In this document: piece by piece, positions 22,521 through 33,159 of the stretch
How positions within the stretch are numbered: the first letter of the stretch is position 1
Layout: each line of letters begins with the position of its first letter
Source of the DNA: Liopterus haemorrhoidalis
Taxonomy: Eukaryota; Arthropoda; Insecta; Coleoptera; Dytiscidae
Direction: 5' to 3'
Assembly (NCBI GenBank): GCA_963971575.1
Contig: OZ020616.1
Coordinates: forward strand, 17,433,535 to 17,497,534
DNA length: 64,000 bases
Program-made: the position numbers and the translations under genes
Notes under the pieces: model-generated
What the model was told of the DNA's origin: nothing
The model's database searches: none
Seen by the model: only the letters and a program-made list of their open reading frames with translations

Positions 22521-23769
22521 GCATTAAATATATATTTAATGAAAACCGAAATGTCAGAACAACTACGCAACATTGGACATTGTTGCCAAAGTCAATTTGT
22601 AACAGACGCTACGTTCTAATTACTTTTACCGAGATATATCTAGGGGACTGATACTGTTCTGTTGCTTAGATTTAATTACTAATTATTGTGCTACTATAAT
22701 TTTAACGTAAACAGACTTAACATTCGCATTCAGAATAGAGTATGGGAAACATTGTTACATGAAAAAAAAAAAAGAATTACAAATTTTAACTTTATAATGG
22801 ATTTGTGTATAATTTATGCTAGTAAATGATAAAATAGACTTGTATATACATATTCGTAAGCGTATAAAAAAAATCAACTAAGTCCACATTTTGAACAATG
22901 AAGTTAAATGTAGTGCTAAATCCATATTTAATTATAATTTAATTTCAAGTCCGTAATTAATATAAAAATATGTTTTCCAGTTCACTGAAAATAAAAGTAA
23001 TTCAAAAGGTATAAAATTGATTTTAGAAAAATACAGAAAACACAAAATTAATTTTGTGGAACTTTTACGTCCATTAATCAATATTATTAGATTTAAAAAA
23101 GATATAAATAGATTTTACAATCCAATTTATATGTTTAATTGAGATTTTCGCAAAATACCTTACTTTTTCTTAATTTTGTCGATATTTGTAGGCTACGTGG
23201 TTTGTCTGAGACTCATTTCAAATCTCGCGGAACTCCAAGCAAAAATTCCAATATATTGAAGGGAAAAAATGCGTATAAGCGTACCTGCGCATTTTAAACT
23301 CGTGTCAATTGTCTATAAAAGTTTATCTGTACACGAAACTATATCGCAGCGTATTTGTCACAACACGCAAGCGTCATGACGATTTTTATATTTTATATAA
23401 TGAATCATTTATACTGACCTGTCAGTCGCTTAGTGCACGACATTTCAGCTATTTGTTGTATGGTTTAATTTTTTCTCATTGGAAATATGTGTGAAACTGA
23501 AAACAAAAATTTGTATCAGATGTTTGGAAATATCCATGTTTATATAACCGTACATTAACTGAATACTTTAGAAAATATATAACAGGTAAAGCATGAATTC
23601 AGATAAATCAGGAAATTGTAGCCCAGAGGGATTGAACTAGGAATCTTAAAAAGATCTAAGTAATGCATATTGATGTCAACTGAATTAGTACCAACGGAAT
23701 TTTTATTTAAAGAAATAATTTTAGAGATATAATGAAATAATAAAAATTCTCGGTTATTGTTTCATTTTT
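22521..23769. other. AT-rich stretch, nothing recognised
   Basis: Several poly-A tracts and an unremarkable frame at 23309-23494. No terminal repeats were found. Confidence 0.45.
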
Positions 23770-24290
23770 TTTTACCGACCGCCAACATGTATAAGGGAGG
23801 TATTGTGATCATACCGATTTTGACATTTCGCGATTTCAATGGATCTCCACGAATTGAGGTCCCTACATAACGTTTTGACTATTTTTAGTATGATGTCTGT
23901 CGGTCTGTCTGTCCGTCTGTCTGTCCGTCTGTCTGTGTACACGTGCAGAGCAAATTCGACTGAAAGGATTTTTATGAAACTTCATATTTAAGCTTCTGTC
24001 ATCAATGGCACGAGTTGATCAACTTTTGGTAAAAATCGGTTGACTAAAAATGGGAGTTTACTCGTTTCGATTTTAAGATTTTTATGAATATTTCACAACA
24101 GAAAAATATTTCGAAAAAATTTATTGAACAAAAGTTGCTGTAAAAGCAATAATTAATAACTTTTATTTGAGACGTTTTTTGATAAAACGAAAAATTTCGA
24201 ATAATTTTTGTAAATTTCGAAATTTTTCTCAATTTTTTCATACTTATATGTAACGTTTCCAAGGTCATGATAAATAATATCTCTGTTAGA
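23770..24290 (+). repeat. Dispersed repeat family R2 with GTCT microsatellite
   Basis: It contains a GTCTGTCCGTCTGTCTGTCC microsatellite (23896-23939), GGGAGTTTACTCGTTTCGAT, GAGACGTTTTTTGATAAAAC and CATACTTATATGTAACGTTT. The same blocks occur in reverse order and complement at 42800-43290. The unit is about 500 bp and non-coding. Confidence 0.65.
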
Positions 24291-24436
24291 AAATATTAGG
24301 CCTAGTTATTTCTACTCCTAGCTATTTACTAAAATGTATGATACGCATTTCGGCTTTCTAGGCCATCGTCAGAATGATTTAATTAATATTATATATTAGA
24401 CAATTAATATTATATATAACAGATTTTGTATTTTTG

Positions 24437-24530
24437 AAAAAAGTATGTACAGTCAAGCTTGGTTGTAATGAGCGTCAGGGAACTAGGAACATTTGTTCGT
24501 TATAATTGTCACTTACTTTATCAGTGATAT
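24437..24530 (+). mobile_element. pogo-like left-end remnant
   Basis: CAGTCAAGCTTGGTTGTAAT preceded by TA, then GAACATTTGTTCGTTATAAT, reads like the end of a pogo/Tigger element. No right end was found. Confidence 0.4.
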
Positions 24531-24841
24531 GTTAAACTACCTGTAATTATTTTAATTCGCACGTAATACATCACATTAGAAAAATTAAAGTTATGAGTTG
24601 TCTTTACGAGTTTTAAAATGGATAATTGTTTTAATAATTTTACATTAATATACCTTAAGTTTTCCCTTAATACACTCGATGCTTTTAAAAGTCTCTGATT
24701 TTGTGTCACCGTTTTCAAAAAAGTGTTAATATATTGCTATCAACTTGCGACCGTCTGCAATGGTTTTAATGCCGAGTTTACACATGTTGAGTAACTAAAG
24801 TGTCAAGCAACTAAAAATTTAGTAACTTGCATTATATAAAC

Positions 24842-25137
24842 CAGGCTTGTCCAACCCGCGGCCCAACGAAAAATCGAAAACTTACAAACTTTATAAGAGT
24901 GCGATTATAAGTACCATTAATAACACTACAAATAAAGTTTCAACTTGCTTTTAATTTATAAGCGATGTATTTTTTAATTCAATGCGTTCTTTATAGAGAA
25001 CCATAAAAATGAGATAAACATAAAATCATTCTCAAACTATATAACATATTAATTAATATTAGTGTATTTTATGTGTGGCCCAAAACTACTTGTCTCCTTA
25101 TATGTGGCCTAGGGAAACTAAAAGGTTGGACCCCCTG
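24842..25137. mobile_element. hAT-like MITE (CAGGCTTG family) with perfect target duplication
   Basis: It starts CAGGCTTGTCCAACCCGCGG and ends GGTTGGACCCCCTG. The flanks 24834-24841 and 25138-25145 are both atataaac. It is homologous along its length to 2675-2965. Confidence 0.85.
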
Positions 25138-25334
25138 ATATAAACAATTCAGTTTAGTACTTGATCAAGCACTTTAGTTAGTAGCAAGTCAAGTCAGGTG
25201 AATAGAATGCATTTTTATTCACTTGAGCAAGTGCGTAGCCCCATCACTGTGTTCAGTGGACGCGTCCATCTTCTAAACAAGTGTAAACAGGTTAGATTTT
25301 GGTCCAGTATTTAGTAAACTTGTTTCAACCGGCA

Positions 25335-25500
25335 TTTTTATTATAGATGACAGATTGGAGCGAGGAAACTACGTTAATATTTGTGGGAGCAGTAGAGAAG
25401 GGAATGTTTGTGTAATGCCACTTATTTTCCTTCGGGATAATCATTTTCTGACCCATATACGCGTCCCTTTTACTCGAGATTCTTATTAGTATTTACCTAC
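25335..25500 (+). repeat. Segment duplicated in inverted form at 47270-47410
   Basis: ACAGATTGGAGCGAGGAAAC, CACTTATTTTCCTTCGGGAT and TTTTCTGACCCATATACGCG match the reverse complement of 47270-47410. It is non-coding. Confidence 0.55.
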
Positions 25501-25914
25501 TTCGTCCCATAAATGCAAAATACATGTTTGTAAGCTTGAATTGTTTATGTCATGTTCACAATGACGCGATATTTTTTGCGTACCAATACATTTTACTAAA
25601 CAGTGTGTAGGCAACACTAAACAGAAAAAGTATTTAGTTTAGCAGCTTGATTTAGCTACTAAACATGTGTATAGCCGGCATAATTGTTTTCAGTTTCACA
25701 TTCCACATCACTGTCTATGCAAGCATCTTCTTCAAAATGATCGGATAGATAAAATATGTACAGTACAACCGTGAAATAGCTCGAAATGACAATGAAAATT
25801 TGTATTGAGATACATTAAATTAATATCTCTGTCTGTATTTACTCAGTATAGTCGTGAACCAGCTATTTACGTACTAGTTTAGAGCCAAAGACTGTTTTTT
25901 AATTTTATGTAGTG

Positions 25915-26170
25915 CAGGGGTCGGCAACCTTTTTGTCAATCAGGGCGCAATATAAATTAAAATGATATTGAGGGCGCATAAAAACGTAAAATATGTAAAC
26001 ACTCGTGGTTGGCAAGGTCGTCTAATCTAAAAAAGGTCCTCGCCTCTCAAAATCCAAGTGATGAGCAAAAAAAAGGTCCTCGGTCCTCGTGTGGATATTG
26101 GGGGCTCAGTATATGCGTGTCTCGATAGCGAGGGCGCCTAAAAATCCTACAGCCGGGTTGCCGACCCCTA
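25915..26170. mobile_element. hAT-like MITE with perfect target duplication and GGTCCTC module
   Basis: It starts CAGGGGTCGGCAACCTTTTT and ends GGGTTGCCGACCCCTA. The flanks 25907-25914 and 26171-26178 are both atgtagtg. Inside (26025-26095) lie about 1.5 units of the 40-bp module (AAGTGATGAGCAAAAAAAAG GTCCTC) in place of a coding region. Confidence 0.85.
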
Positions 26171-26178
26171 ATGTAGTG

Positions 26179-27519
26179 TACTAAATGAAAGCAATTTATA
26201 CGTAGATTAATAGAAGAAAAATAGTTTTAAAAAATTGTTTATTTTGACAGGATTAGAGTAAAAATGTGACCAAAAATGATTGTGATGTTGGTCGCCCTTA
26301 CTTATTAGTTATCTATGAAATGTGTAACAATTCACACTAAACTTCAGTTTTTTTCAATAGTTAATATGCTAAGTTATATTTTTATTCCATACTGTATAAC
26401 CCGTAATTAATATGAACCATAAGAGTAAAATAGGAATTTTTGATCGGAGTATGGTTTTGAAATACATCGACTTTTTTGGTTCGTAGTAAATGTATGTGGC
26501 AAAAACGTAAAAAATTTATTATATTTTGATTGATATATTTAAGATTGTTATGGGGTATCAATATAAACATCAAATAAGATCTTTAAACATAGTTTAAGGA
26601 ACTAAAAGTAATTTTAGTCAAAAATATATCCAAATTAATGCTACTACCAACCATTAATCCAAGTGGAATTGCCTTAAAAAAAAAAAAAATTAATAAGACA
26701 CATTGATGTGAATCGAAGTAGTACTATCGGCATTTTTGTTTAGTTTATTTTTACGAAAAATATTTTTTTTTAGTTTTTGTAAACTTAGGTATTAAATGAA
26801 AGTTCTTAGTTCTTAGATTAAGAGACGACAAATGTTTTTAAAAATATTGTTTATTTTAACGTGATTATAACAAAAAAAAAAAAAAAAATGTTTTCCCAGA
26901 CATTTATCAATATTATTGTCAGTATTTCTTGATATTAACAAAATTATTGACCATGTAAGAACCCGCATACAATGTACACAAGACGTGAAGCTTGAAAGTG
27001 AAACATTTTTGGAATACCGAAAAAAATGTATATTCTAAGAATTTTGAAAATTTTTAGAATTAGACTTGCGTAACATTTTTAATTGAATTCCTTAAAATTT
27101 TTCTGCATTATAATTAAAAATATTTTAGAATTTACATTAAAAATAGAAAAATATTTAACATATTCAAATTAATCTAATTTAAAAGTAAATTTAATATTAA
27201 GGCTGTAATTCAATAACAATATAATGTTTTTTATTTCATCCTAAATTAATGCATATAGGGTTGTTTTATTAATTTTTAACAGCAATTAAGTGATTTAGAT
27301 CTCTGATAATATTTGGAAGATTCCTCGCCCTTGGCTCTATCCCTTAAGACTAGAGTTCAACGACCCTCTGATGTACATTCCTTACAACGAAATAGTGAAT
27401 TAAAGAGAAACAACGACAAAAATTAGTCTGATGTTTAAGTATTATCGCTTACTGTGTCGACTCGGCTCGATTAAGTATTAATTAATACTTAAAAATATAA
27501 TAAAATATATTTAAAAATT
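26179..27519. other. AT-rich stretch, nothing recognised
   Basis: It contains A-tracts near 26677 and 26871. No paired repeats or coding signal were found. Confidence 0.45.
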
Positions 27520-27935
27520 AACATTCGGAGACCAGTTGGGTTTCGTGGTAAGACATTGCCTACCAAGCACATGGGTTCAAATCCCGGTTAGCACCATGAA
27601 ATTTTCATCTTCTGATATTATGCACACAGAGAACGACTCAACATCGAGTCTGTAACGATTCAAATGAAACTGTAGGACCAGTCGAAATATGTGCTGCTCA
27701 CATGATTTCATATAGTGCCTATGTACCAGCTGGACGATGTAAACTTAATATTATTAATAAGTTCACAGCGTCTAAAAAAGCATCAGGCTAAGAAGGTACA
27801 TTCTCTTCTTCGTTGGCACTACATGAAAGGCATCTGATCCGAGTAGTATTTCCTATTATATATACAGGATAAGATGAAACATTTCGATCACGTGCTATAG
27901 TGCCGGTAGTTACATGTTGGGAACCTATTATTAAT
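27520..27935 (+). mobile_element. tRNA-derived SINE, long divergent copy
   Basis: GACCAGTTGGGTTTCGTGGT (A-box-like) and GGGTTCAAATCCCGGT (B-box-like, close to consensus) form a tRNA-like head. The body has CTGATATTATGCACACAG and AACGACTCAACATCGAG, related to the SINE at 10531, and the copy ends GTTGGGAACCTATTATTAAT as that one does. It is longer than the 10531 copy in the middle. Confidence 0.65.
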
Positions 27936-28104
27936 CCAATTGGACTAATTTTTCATGAGTTTGTCTCTTTTCACTATTTTATATTGTTAGGATGTTTGTA
28001 TCGTAGTGTCTAAAGACTCTGTTCTTAACCGACTGTGTGTACCGATGTTGTGTTTGAAAATTTGCTGCAGCGTTGACTGATTTGTTGTTTTCTTTGTGTT
28101 TCAG

Positions 28105-29680
28105 AATTCGTGACCATGATGACTTCAAAGTGAGCGCCGCGTGACCTGTGCATTTCTGCTTTCCTCTTGTCATCTAGCCCGGCGACGTTTCTTGCACCTA
28201 TCACCAAACAAACATCATGGACATTTAATGTATTACGGTTGCGGCCGGGCTTCTAAAGTGAATAACTAAATGATTACTTTTAATTGATTTACCAAGACAA
28301 GTTTTAACTAAAAAGAATAAAAAAAGAAAAGTAAAATAATTCAATGATTTAAATACATTAATATAATTGTGTACATTTTTGTAAAATATTTGATTTTCAA
28401 TTGATTTTTTTATTTGGATTATTTTTTTATTTGATTTGACGTTAGTGTAGCTAAAATTTATGGTGCAACACCAAATTTCTCTATTACCAAAGTAAACAGA
28501 TAATTGTGCTGCGTGTTTTAGAAGTATTCAGTTCTTTTTAAGTGAATCGAAGACGTCCGCTGCGTCTCACAGAGTATGAGAATCTGGATTCGGACCAAGC
28601 CGGCGTTCCGCTCCGCAAAGGCTGGGCCCTCGGGGCCAACGGCCAAAGTACTCGCGTACTCGTACTTAACTGCAATTCGAACATGAATGATCATATACAT
28701 AGATGTGTTATGACTACTTATGATATCTCTCTATCAATTTAACTCTCTAGAATCGAGCACTCACTCTCTCTCTCTATCGTTATATACGTTACATACATAT
28801 TAAATATATAATACGTTAAGTTAAGAATGTTCCAGTGTTTACCACCGATCGTCTCCCATTTGTTATAATTACTATGCGTAAGATGTAGGGTAGGAGAGAC
28901 GGGGTGGCGCGTGCCGGTGCCGGTCCGGGTGTCGTGCGCTTCTCATACTTTGTGACTGTGGCTGGCGTCGCTATTGTGCACTTACATCAAACCATCAGTC
29001 GTACACACTCCGTTTAGTCTTACGATGCTGTCTGTAGTGTGTACTTTGTAGTGTGCGGCCACATTATATTCCCTATTACTATTTATTATGTAATAATATT
29101 ATGTTATTTATACTACATGTTAAATATTAAATTAGATATAGTATCTAATGTTTATACTGTGCGATGTACCCAGCGTTCAGTGTTACAGTCTGAGCAACAT
29201 AGATACTTTGATCGACACTTGTCAGACGAGCATGCCACACCACGATTGCTACGATCTCTCTTGCCTGCCCTTGTCCGTCTGCTTCGTTCCCTCTGTCTCG
29301 TTGTCCACCAGCCAATGTTCCGAAACAAACCAAGCGCTCTTTGATGTGTTCCATGAACACTGCTCTCTGTGTCTCCCCCCCGTCTCGTCTTTCGTCCTGT
29401 TGTCTCGCTGCTGCAGTGTCTCGCCGATGTGTTCCATGAACACTGTTCCTCCCCGCTTCCTGCTGTGTGTTCTGTCTTCTTGTTGCCTCCCCCCCCCCCC
29501 CTGTTAACGATATACCCTCGCCCTCCGCGTCCGAGGGTTGCACGCTCGTCTTGTCATATGTGTATAGATTTGGCTGTTTTGTCCTTTGGACGTATGGTGA
29601 CCTAAAAAACACGGCGTGTGGTCTATCCAACCGCCACAGCTAAAAGACATCTTTGAATAAATGTTTCTTCATTTTTAGGT
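28105..29680 (+). CDS. Possible terminal exon and 3' UTR of an unidentified gene
   Basis: A strong acceptor (TTTTCTTTGTGTTTCAG) ends at 28104. The frame then reads IRDHDDFKVSAA and stops with TGA at 28142-28144. Downstream sequence is clearly less AT-rich than the window, with no transposon signature, and reaches AATAAA at 29656 followed by T-rich sequence. That is the layout of a last coding exon with a UTR of about 1.5 kb. Long frames between 29039 and 29630 run on both strands through the C-rich tract and look like composition effects. A 20-mer (GATGTGTTCCATGAACACTG) occurs twice at 29343 and 29426. Upstream exons were not found, and I cannot name the protein. It could instead be a non-coding RNA or a minus-strand first exon. 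Confidence 0.35.
29489..29501 (+). repeat. Poly-C tract
   Basis: A run of 13 C in a pyrimidine-rich stretch (29370-29501) of the putative UTR. It may cause slippage in sequencing and so affect apparent frames. Confidence 0.9.
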
Positions 29681-29759
29681 CGAAACATTTTACTGATTCC
29701 ACAACCTTCATTCTTTAAATGGGTTTAATTTTAATTTTTTTTCTTTCTGTGACGTCATT

Positions 29760-29993
29760 TTATATGCATACAGTCACTGTTAAACATTGATTGTAGCGCG
29801 CGCATGCGTACAAGAATGCGGTGTTCCGCAATGCGCATGTGTGGAGGTGTCAAATAATATGTGGTGGGGATGTTAGCAACAAAACGCGGCAACTTATTTC
29901 AAGTGAAATCCTCGGAGTGAATACACCGTCCCGGTATTTAGGTTGTAGTTTGTGAATCATGTGTTTCTAAGTGTGTTTTTTTTTTTTATTAAA
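29760..29993 (+). promoter_or_regulatory. Putative promoter with NRF-1/EWG-like palindromes
   Basis: GCGCGCGCATGCGTAC (29796-29811) and TGCGCATGTG (29832-29841) resemble the GCGCATGCGC palindrome bound by NRF-1 and its insect relative Erect wing. The stretch is CpG-rich by local standards and leads without a gap to an ATG in good context (TTAAAATGT). No TATA box is placed sensibly, which fits a housekeeping-type promoter. Factor binding is inferred from motif alone. Confidence 0.45.
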
Positions 29994-30123
29994 ATGTCTG
30001 TGAAATATTCGCGTGTTAGTGTCAATTCTACGCCTACTAAAAAAGATGCGAAGAATTATTGGGACTTTTTATTCGCCGAGGCGGAAGAGAATTTCATGAT
30101 GACAAATATAATACCACTGCCAG
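29994..30123 (+). CDS. First coding exon of an unidentified gene
   Basis: The frame from the ATG at 29994 runs 43 codons (MSVKYSRVSVNSTPT ... KNYWDFLFAEAEENF ... IIPLP) to a consensus donor CAG|GTAAAA at 30123/30124, splitting the next codon after its first base. Codon content is unlike the AT-rich noise frames nearby: GCG, GTG, GAG and CTG are used. The upstream sequence is promoter-like. Read through the donor, the frame stops at 30174. There is no signal peptide or membrane segment; the peptide is polar and acidic. I do not recognise the family. Following exons were not found and may lie to the right behind a large intron or outside the window. Confidence 0.55.
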
Positions 30124-31424
30124 GTAAAAAGTCCAATCTCACAAAAAGTACAGAGAAAGTATGGAAGTGTTTGTAATTTAATGAATGCACACATAAACCG
30201 TACTGGCAGTACAAACTGGCACTTAGTCACTGGATAAACGTGTAGTGTAGCTCACGAATAACCGAAGCGGGAGCCACGTGAGTCCCGAAATCATCTGCAG
30301 TGCGGACAAAATCATGCATTGTTTAAAGCGCTTCTCGCGCCTATACGTTTAAAACTCGCATTTGGCACCATCTACTTTTGAGACCGGGCATTTTTTTTTA
30401 ATTAGGTAGTCGTTGGTTGGTGTTGTGATTAGCTGTCCAGATTTCAATCAATTAGCGTGTTGTGCAGTTGTGGATTATAAGAAGGTTGAATTAACGGAGA
30501 TGTGGCAACACCGGTGAGGATAACACTATTATTGTTGCAACAATGTATCTAACAACGATTTGTGTGGATTTGTCGGATTGTTGACCATGTGTTTTGACAT
30601 TTGTGCCAGTGGATTTATATGTCATGATATGAAAAGGATCGATTTTTATATTTTGAGGGTTTTTTTACATACCTGCTGAGTGGCCTTGTATTATATTTTG
30701 GATTTAGTCGAGTTTACATGACGTAGCTGCTTGTAATATCAAAATATCCTATTTTTTAAATGTTTACAGTTCAAATTACGCTTTTTTTCGTATTGTCTGT
30801 ACGCATTAATTTTTGCATGTAGCTATTTTGAGTTTTAAATAGCGTCTAAACCTGGACGATATTTATATACAGAATAATTTTGTAACATACCACACCAGTT
30901 TTTTTTTACGAGTCTTACAATTACAGTAATCTACACGTGAAAAGGAAAGTGATTTTATTATAGCGAACATTTTAATTTTAAACTTAATATCATGTAGTAG
31001 GTTCCTAAAATAATTTCAAAACTGCCGTCGATTTAAGTTGGGAAAAGGGGAAATGCGGAATAATAAATGGAAAAAATTGATCGTTTCTGGGAAATATATT
31101 CGAGATATTCATGTATGCTCGTAATTATTTTCCGATATATAAAAAACAAACATTTTAAATAAAATATAGTGCCTTGGATTATAAACAAAATGTAATCTAT
31201 ATAGTATTTTTAAAACTCCGTATGGGGTTTAAATAAAGTGACAAAAAAGTAAGTTGAAAATATTTTTAAAAGTTTTTTATTATGATTTATTTAAAACTTA
31301 ATTAGAGGCTTAGCTAAGAGGTGGGGGACTTTTGGGCTAAACCCACCTCACTTAGCTCTTCTGAATACAAATATACCACGCTTATACGACAGGTTACTTT
31401 CCTGATTATTGTCGTAAAACGAAT
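30124..31424 (+). other. Probable start of a large first intron
   Basis: It begins with the donor GTAAAA. The first 250 bp are still moderately GC-rich (GGGAGCCACGTGAGTCCCG near 30269), as often seen next to a promoter. The rest is AT-rich with no repeat or exon recognised. Confidence 0.4.
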
Positions 31425-31600
31425 CACACCTTTTTAGGATTTCGTATGTATAACCAGAGATGGACAATCCTGAACGACCTGCGGGTAGGTAAAAAATGTA
31501 TATACATTCCTGTACCTATAATTCCAAATTTTATAACTTGAAATCTGGTAGAAATTTAGAATGGACGGCTGGACCTAGAAAGTTGAAATTTGCAAATTAG
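31425..31600 (-). repeat. Dispersed repeat family R1
   Basis: TTTTTAGGATTTCGTATGTA, GGACGGCTGGACCTAGAAAG and TTGAAATTTGCAAATT are in the order seen at 2190 and 3836. The GTCTGTCT block is lost. Confidence 0.5.
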
Positions 31601-32152
31601 GGAGGTATGAGCTCCCACCCAGCTTAAGCTTTTGGGTGGTGCCAAAAACTTGACCAATTATATTATTTATTTTAAATACTGGCAGCAAAAATTATCATAC
31701 CTTCATAATATTAAATTGTTGAAATTAAGAAAAAAGTAGATCTTTCCTTCAATAAAAGTTTGAAAACAATTAAGAAAAAAGTATATCTTTTTTCTTAATT
31801 ATTATACCTTGACCATGGAGCCAAAAAAATTGACTATGCCACTGTTGCATATAAAGTTTTTTGATTGTATAAAGAAGCAGAAATATTTCGAAAAGAAATT
31901 TAAAAATGTAGGCTATAAAATATATTGACGCGTAGATTAACCCTTTCAGTAATTATTAAAAAATTTAAAAATAAAAAAAAAAAAACGCAATTTTATGTAT
32001 GATTGAATTTTATTTACTGAACATATATATCCTTCATAAAAGCCATTTCGGGTTGATATTATGGTGCATAGTGTGTAGTGTGGGTCGAGAAATAAAAGAA
32101 ATTCATAAAAAAATATTTATTTTCTCTCGTACCTCCTTTGAATCACCGTAGC

Positions 32153-32445
32153 CAGTGACGGACTTTCGCCTTAGACAAAAAAGACATTTGTCTTGGCCCC
32201 GTAATTTTCAAGGGCCCGGATTTGGGAGGTGAGGACCTCTTTTTTTTGCTCTTCACTTGGATTTAGGAGGTGAGGACCTTTTTTTTTGCTCTTCACTTGG
32301 ATTTGGGAGGTGAGGACCTTTTTTTTTGCTCTTCACTTGGATTTGGGAGGTGAGGACCTTTTTTTGTTTTTTTTTCAAAAAACATAGATTGAGGGCCCGT
32401 AAATCAAAAATGTCTTGGGCCCGGCGAAGGCTTAATCCGCCACTG
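32153..32445. mobile_element. hAT-like MITE with perfect target duplication, built on a minisatellite
   Basis: It starts CAGTGACGGACTTTCGCC and ends GGCTTAATCCGCCACTG. The flanks 32145-32152 and 32446-32453 are both accgtagc. About half the element is the tandem array at 32225-32365. The 85-codon minus frame across it is a product of the repeat. Confidence 0.9.
32225..32365 (-). repeat. 40-bp tandem array (GGTCCTC module)
   Basis: About 3.5 units of 40-41 bp, each with GGAGGTGAGGACC, a T-tract and GCTCTTCACTTGGATTT. The same unit, on either strand, is found inside other hAT-like elements at 8190, 14537, 26025 and 36045. Confidence 0.9.
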
Positions 32446-32704
32446 ACCGTAGCTGTCTTTTGTCTCGCTTCCACAAACCATGAATCGTATTTATTTTCGC
32501 CCGAGTACATTCAGGAGTAATCTTTTCTGCAGGTAAAGCTTACCCGAGTTATCTCGTGTGTGGGAATTTTCGCACATAATAGCCGCCCTAGTATACTCGG
32601 GCGTAGTCCTGAACGGTTAAACAACATTAAATACTTTTTTAAATTTATTAAATTGAATATTAATTGAATTTTTTGTTATTAAATTAAATTTCATTTGCTA
32701 TAGA

Positions 32705-32862
32705 GTCTGTTTTATTTAAGTGGAATTAGTAATTTTAAACGTTTAAATGAGGCTTTTGTGATCTTTTTGTTTAGCAAAAGCCCACTTCAATAGTTAAAAA
32801 GTAAGCTCGTAACACCTTTCAAAAATAAAATCGGTTAAAACGTTTGGAATAGTCTATGTATA
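32705..32862 (+). mobile_element. MITE family B, partial copy
   Basis: GCAAAAGCCCACTTCAATAG and the end AAAACGTTTGGAATAG match the family B element at 21695-22169 and the fragment at 13235. Confidence 0.5.
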
Positions 32863-32879
32863 AATTGTTAGCTCTAAAC

Positions 32880-33148
32880 CAGTGTTTCTCAACAGGTGGT
32901 CTGCGGAAAAATTTTAGTGGTCCGCGAAAGTTTTTGAACTTATGTGTTTTTGCGCTTTTTTAAAATTTGTATGCTTATTTTTTTATTATTCTTATTTATA
33001 TTTTGGTTATTTTCTGTAATATTTCTGTGATTTTCTGCAAATAAAATAAATGTATTTAGTAGCACATTAAATATATTTGTTTTCTTGCAAAAAATGAACC
33101 AACAATTATTGTTGTGGTTCACGATGCGCTTTTGATTGAAAAACACTG
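32880..33148. mobile_element. hAT-like MITE (CAGTGTTTCTCAACAGG family)
   Basis: It starts CAGTGTTTCTCAACAGGTGG and ends GATTGAAAAACACTG. The flanks ctctaaac and ttctaaac match at 7 of 8. It shares GTGGTCCGCGAA and the interior with 46704-47014. Confidence 0.8.
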
Positions 33149-33159
33149 TTCTAAACAAT

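Larger units (their letters stand above)
24771..25679. mobile_element. TIR element with nested hAT MITE
   Basis: The ends GCCGAGTTTACACATGTTGA (24771) and the complement of ATGTGTATAGCCGGC (to 25679) form imperfect inverted repeats of about 25-30 bp. The motif ACTAAATAC / GTACTTGATCAAGCACTT recurs inside both halves. A hAT MITE (24842-25137) is inserted near the left end. Internal TIR-like ends near 25310-25335 suggest a second boundary. The superfamily is unknown. Confidence 0.5.
31941..32616. mobile_element. piggyBac-like non-autonomous element with nested hAT
   Basis: TTAA at 31937-31940 and 32617-32620 flanks ends CCCTTTCAG (left) and CTGAACGG (right), the piggyBac arrangement. A subterminal palindrome, GCCGCCCTAGTATACTCGGG, precedes the right end. 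The right half is homologous to 39206-39505. A hAT MITE (32153-32445) interrupts it. It does not encode a transposase. Confidence 0.7.

Noticed and set aside
29039..29630. Long overlapping frames on both strands (up to 161 codons on the minus strand)
   Set aside because: They overlap in opposite directions through a C- and CT-rich tract that is poor in stop codons on either strand. No domain, splice signals or start context supports any of them.
32253..32510. An 85-codon minus frame with lysine-rich repeats
   Set aside because: It runs through the 40-bp tandem array in a hAT MITE and is a product of that repeat.
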